Origin: Guptibacillus spartinae
GTDB taxonomy: Bacteria; Bacillota; Bacilli; Bacillales; Guptibacillaceae
Direction of reading: 5' to 3'
DNA length: 64,000 bases
NCBI RefSeq assembly: GCF_028610625.1
Contig: NZ_JAQQWU010000013.1
Span: 62,001-126,000, forward strand
Positions 61,151 to 64,000 of this stretch are shown here, piece after piece. The notes beneath the pieces were generated by a model, which was not told the origin of the DNA, ran no database searches, and worked only from the letters and a program-made list of their open reading frames with translations. The position numbers and the translations under genes are program-made. How positions within the stretch are numbered: position 1 is the first letter of the stretch; every line of letters begins with the position of its first letter.

Positions 61151-61636
61151 TCACCTAACGACTGTTTTCTCAGGTGTATAGTATTTCTCATAACCGCTAA
61201 ACTGTTTCAAGAAATCTTCAATCCCTTTCCTTGCATCTTCTAAATTACCCGCAAGCTCTTTAATAGCAAGTATCTCCCACTCCATCACCCACCACAGTTC
61301 ACTAGCCAGTTCGCTGTCTTCTAATGGTATCTCGTTAACCATTGTCAACATGTATCCAACATTAGAAAAATCCCGACTCTCTTTCAGGTACTCATTTATA
61401 AGTCCAAGGATCACTTTTACTATAAACGTAGCATCTACATGCCCCTTAACAAGCTTTAGTTTTGAACGCACCTCAGCAGGGTGCTGATTCACTGCTAATG
61501 ACACGTCAATCAGCTCAATTGGAGGGTGATCTAGTTCTTCTATTAATTGGTCCGTCCACTGAATGACATCTTTTACTTCGAAATATCCAACCTCAAGACC
61601 CACTCGATGGATCTCTGCCGCTACTTTTAAATTCAT
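61151..61636 (-). CDS. hypothetical helical protein
   Basis: 161 residues from ATG 61636 behind GAGGACAG. All-helical, acidic (FEVKDVIQWTDQLIEELDHP, IELIDVSLAVNQHPAEVRSK, then FLKQFSGYEKYYTP). It resembles small proteins near polymorphic toxin loci (DUF2247-like), but I cannot be sure. No membrane segment. Confidence 0.65.
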   Translation of the reverse strand: MNLKVAAEIHRVGLEVGYFEVKDVIQWTDQLIEELDHPPIELIDVSLAVNQHPAEVRSKLKLVKGHVDATFIVKVILGLINEYLKESRDFSNVGYMLTMVNEIPLEDSELASELWWVMEWEILAIKELAGNLEDARKGIEDFLKQFSGYEKYYTPEKTVVR

Positions 61637-61985
61637 GATTCTGTCCTCATCTCAATGTGTTTTTCAGATGTTAATTATTTCAAAAAAAGGTTCTTCACAC
61701 AATCATTCTTTTTCGATCCTCACGTGAAAACAAGCCAAAAAAGCCTCGTACTGATACGTTGCTTCCTGGTCGTTTCGTTATTCTCCAATACATGCTACTG
61801 TGGTTCAATCGTATCTTGAACGATGGTTGCGGGTTTAAAAGCACTTTCCTAATGACGATCAGCTTTTTCAATTAAAGAAGCTTCACTAGGTAACGACTAT
61901 GACTTTTCTAATCTATCAGATTATTTCCTGCTCGTTGTATTTTATAGTAAAATAGAACTAAACCTCTTTTGGAAAGGATCGATGT
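61637..61985. other. intergenic region, possible decayed coding sequence
   Basis: About 350 bases. On the reverse strand two short protein-like stretches are read without proper starts (KPATIVQDTIEPQ then stop; and SSMYWRITKRPGSNVSVRGF, FGLFSREDRKRMIV then stop). The MarR promoter probably lies near 61940-61965. No intact gene. Confidence 0.3.
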
Positions 61986-62459
61986 ATGGAAAACCAATTG
62001 CACTACATCATGAATCACATGCGAGCGGCATTCAAAGTGTTAGATAAGGAATGGCAAATGGCCGCAAAAGATTTGGGGATCACTCAGGCAGAACAACATA
62101 TATTGTGGATTGTGTATTTAGAAAAATCCATCACCCTCACCAAACTAGCTGAATTGAGTCTACTGGATATTTCAACGGTCGCTCAAGTCTTAACCCGTAT
62201 GACAAAAAAAGACCTGGTCATCCAAACGAAAAAGAATCAGGATCGACGCGTTACCTATGTATCACTCAGCCCACAAGGTGAGAACACTCTGCGTACATCT
62301 TCCACTTACGAATATCAATTCTGGAACTATATGAAAGAAATGGATCCACACAAACGAGCTCAGTTTATGTCCATCGTATCTGATATGAACAAACACTTCT
62401 ATGGCAATTCATTTGTAGAATGGGTAGAGCAAACGTCAAAAAAATCGATAGCGGATTAA
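61986..62459 (+). CDS. MarR-family regulator, ScoC/Hpr-like
   Basis: 157 residues from ATG 61986. The sequence EQHILWIVYLEKSITLTKLA, ELSLLDISTVAQVLTRMTKK, then QDRRVTYVSLSPQGENTL parallels B. subtilis ScoC (HHILWIAYQL..., HVSTAFNFSKKLEERG, NDKRNTYVQLTEEG). The C-terminal HFYGNSFVEWVEQTSKK also matches (IYGDDFMEIFETS). ScoC represses proteases and sporulation genes. This is shorter than ScoC (about 200), so it may be a paralogue. Confidence 0.8.
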   Translation: MENQLHYIMNHMRAAFKVLDKEWQMAAKDLGITQAEQHILWIVYLEKSITLTKLAELSLLDISTVAQVLTRMTKKDLVIQTKKNQDRRVTYVSLSPQGENTLRTSSTYEYQFWNYMKEMDPHKRAQFMSIVSDMNKHFYGNSFVEWVEQTSKKSIAD

Positions 62460-62624
62460 TCAAAAAACATCATTAACAATTCGCCATTCAATGTGATGTT
62501 CATGGGTCGAACAAGATTCACATACGGTATCATGCTTCTCGACTAGATAAGCAACGTGCTGGCCGGGAGTGAAATCGCGAAAACAGTTTTTACAAAAAAA
62601 CTCAGTTGAAAAGATACGAGGCAC
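62460..62624 (-). CDS. small double CxxC zinc-binding protein
   Basis: 54 residues from GTG 62624 (AAGGAG 11 bases upstream). CKNCFRDF (Cys 11, 14) and CESCSTHEHHIEW (Cys 35, 38) would hold one zinc. Its stop abuts the MarR stop (convergent). Small zinc-finger peptides of this sort are common in Bacilli; role unknown. Confidence 0.6.
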   Translation of the reverse strand: MPRIFSTEFFCKNCFRDFTPGQHVAYLVEKHDTVCESCSTHEHHIEWRIVNDVF

Positions 62625-62720
62625 AGTATGATCGTCTCCTTATTTTAAGATATATAAAAGTGTACCGATTCTATTTGAAAATGGATCGTTCTGGTGTGTT
62701 TTGTATAGGTTGGGAGTAGA

Positions 62721-62757
62721 AAAGAGCGTTTATCTATGGAAAGATAAGCGCTCTTTC
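62721..62757. terminator. strong hairpin, terminator-like
   Basis: AAAGAGCG...TTATCT / AGATAAGCGCTCTTT with A/T flanks on both sides. Confidence 0.65.
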
Positions 62758-62825
62758 GTCAGTTGATCGGTTTCGCTCTAGTATTCTTGCACATTCCTCC
62801 TATTTGGTGGAGGAAACCATGATAA

Positions 62826-62893
62826 TTCCGCGAAAATCAATTTTATTCCGCGAAAAACGAATTAATTCCGCGGAAATCAATTTTATTCCGCGA
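62826..62893 (+). repeat. four ATTCCGCG units at exact 20-base spacing
   Basis: ATTCCGCG begins at 62826, 62846, 62866 and 62886. Between them alternate AAAATCAATTTT, AAAAACGAATTA and GAAATCAATTTT. Confidence 0.85.
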
Positions 62894-63046
62894 AACGTTA
62901 AAATCAAGCGCACCTCCCTTAACCCTTAGGCAACTTCTCCAGAAATCACCTTCAATCCCCCTTCCCCACCTTGTCCACACATATGAGACAAAACCGCCAA
63001 CATAGACTCATAGTATGAAGTCAGATCTATGGTCAGGAGGTATGTC

Positions 63047-64000
63047 ATGACGAATGTTCAACCTTCCATGCGTTTAAAGCTAAAGAAAGGCACTTTCTTC
63101 ATGCCAGAGCCGAGTAGCGTTTATTTCCGCAACAATGCAGGGTCTTTTCGAATGGAAGGGAACACGATCCAACAATGGATTGAAAAACTGATCCCGATGT
63201 ATAACGGTGAGTATTCACTAGAAACCCTCACTGAAGGACTAACAAAGCCCTACCGTGATCGCGTTTACGAGATTACAGATACTCTGTATACAAATGGATT
63301 TCTACGTGACGTTAGTCAGGATCTTCCCCACCAATTACCGTCACATGTGGTGGAGAAGTTTCGTTCACAAATTGAATACATCGAAAGCTTTACTGATTCT
63401 GGAGCTTATCGATTTCAGCAATACCGGCAGAAAAGCGTTCTCGTTGTTGGAGAAGGAGCCATGTTAATAGCCCTTGCTTCATCATTACTTACATCTGGTT
63501 TGCCTCGTTTCCAGACGCTACTAACAGATGAAAAGATGAACCCACAACGAATCAAACAATTAGAAACAGCTGCAAGAAAATCAGATCCTGAAGTCTCTAT
63601 TGAAGTTTTGGTGAAAAGAGGACCGATCGCCTGGGAAAGGCAGATCGAACCATTTGACGCAATTTTATATGTGTCTTCCGAAGAAAATGTCCAGGAGCTC
63701 CGCAGTCTTCTGCACGCCTGTAAAGAAAAGAAAAAGCCATTTCTTCCCGCCATCTGTACAAAAGGAGTGGGAATGGCCGGCCCGCTCGTTACGCAAGACA
63801 GCGGCTGCTGGGAATCAGCATGGCGAAGTTTACATGTAGAATCGGCTAACTCCGGCTCTTTTTCACCACCTGCTGGCGCAATGCTCGCAAATATGGTCGT
63901 ATTTGAATGGTTTAAAAGGAGCACAGGCATTCCTCTCCTTTCGAACAATCAGGCGTTTCTGCTAAATCTCGAAACTCTTGAAGGCAAATGGCATCCCTAT
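63047..64000 (+). CDS. putative thiazole-bacteriocin maturation protein (TOMM), 5' part
   Basis: Open from ATG 63047 (TCAGGAGG upstream) to the window end, 318 codons without stop. MRLKLKKGTFFMPEPSSVYF, then RNNAGSFRMEGNTIQQWIEK, then a winged-helix-like leader-binding part (TLTEGLTKPYRDRVYEITDT, LYTNGFLRD). From about residue 125 a ThiF/E1-like Rossmann fold follows (KSVLVVGEGAMLIALASSLL, ...FDAILYVSSE). This is the arrangement of the Bacillus 'thiazole-containing bacteriocin maturation protein' that acts on heterocycloanthracin-type precursors. Full proteins are about twice this length. Confidence 0.82.
   Translation, partial: MTNVQPSMRLKLKKGTFFMPEPSSVYFRNNAGSFRMEGNTIQQWIEKLIPMYNGEYSLETLTEGLTKPYRDRVYEITDTLYTNGFLRDVSQDLPHQLPSHVVEKFRSQIEYIESFTDSGAYRFQQYRQKSVLVVGEGAMLIALASSLLTSGLPRFQTLLTDEKMNPQRIKQLETAARKSDPEVSIEVLVKRGPIAWERQIEPFDAILYVSSEENVQELRSLLHACKEKKKPFLPAICTKGVGMAGPLVTQDSGCWESAWRSLHVESANSGSFSPPAGAMLANMVVFEWFKRSTGIPLLSNNQAFLLNLETLEGKWHPY

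Larger units (their letters stand above)
62625..63046. other. intergenic region with a terminator-like hairpin and a repeat array
   Basis: It contains the hairpin at 62721-62757, the 20-base periodic array at 62826-62893, and the promoter of the maturation gene, not clearly seen. No gene. Confidence 0.45.

Noticed and set aside
61637-61985. Gene tail on the reverse strand (KPATIVQDTIEPQ)
   Set aside because: Protein-like, but only 17 residues from the previous stop and without a start; kept only as a note on the intergenic region.
62826-62893. Possible CRISPR array
   Set aside because: Units are 20 bases in total with no unique spacers and no cas genes nearby.
1-64000. tRNA/rRNA genes, IS elements, prophage or conjugative genes
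   Set aside because: I found no tRNA-like cloverleaf runs, transposase motifs or phage structural genes in the frames.

Overview
The window looks like a chromosomal segment of a spore-forming, low-GC Gram-positive of the Bacillaceae. The basis is strong AGGAGG-type ribosome sites with ATG/GTG/TTG starts, A-rich rho-independent terminators, and recognisable Bacillus modules (ComK, BceRSAB, HssRS-HrtBA, YwqH/LXG type VII effector locus, ScoC-like MarR, ECF sigma with a DUF4179 anti-sigma). I saw no rRNA, tRNA, CRISPR array, insertion sequence or prophage. I cannot fix the genus.

Layout. 1-8.9 kb: small membrane proteins, short XRE regulators, a GNAT, a DUF2785 protein, a ComK-type factor and two lipoproteins. 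9.2-14.1 kb: a type VII secretion effector locus (YwqH-like, YwqI-like, LXG toxin with a glycine-rich hydrophobic C-terminus, membrane protein, DUF4176 protein). It is preceded by two further copies of the membrane protein that follows the toxin; two larger relatives lie at 5.5-6.6 and 16-17.1 kb. 14.2-15.6 kb: an enterobacterial-type FadR with two TGGTATTACCA operators and a fatty-acid hydroxylase/desaturase. 18.1-22.6 kb: BceRSAB peptide-antibiotic sensing and resistance. 24.4-30.2 kb: a LacI-controlled beta-glucoside uptake operon (SBP, two permeases, LacI, GH1). 30.4-38.4 kb: a hexonate (galactonate-type) operon with TRAP transporter, KDG kinase, KDPG aldolase, galactonate dehydratase, AEC transporter, degenerate HPr and KduD-like dehydrogenase.

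38.9-46.5 kb: a DUF421 protein, an XRE/membrane/ABC operon and the HssRS-HrtBA haem-detoxification module, whose end has been duplicated beside a broken gene (46.4-47.4 kb). 47.4-53.3 kb: an XRE protein with seven ~28-residue repeats, the ECF sigma/anti-sigma pair, HIT, a lipoprotein and a nucleotidyltransferase-like protein. 53.3-62.6 kb: accessory orphan enzymes (APH-like kinase, VOC, PhzF, GNAT, YciI), a YtrA-type GntR/ABC operon and a MarR regulator.

The most notable system is a heterocycloanthracin/sonorensin-type thiazole bacteriocin. Its precursor (54900-55205, 17 Cys in a Cys-X-X ladder) lies 7.8 kb upstream of the start of a putative TOMM maturation protein (63047 to beyond the window end). 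Intergenic DNA carries at least three repeat families: GGGGTCAGG palindromes, GTGCCTGTCACC elements ending in TGTCG, and a 20-bp-period ATTCCGCG array.
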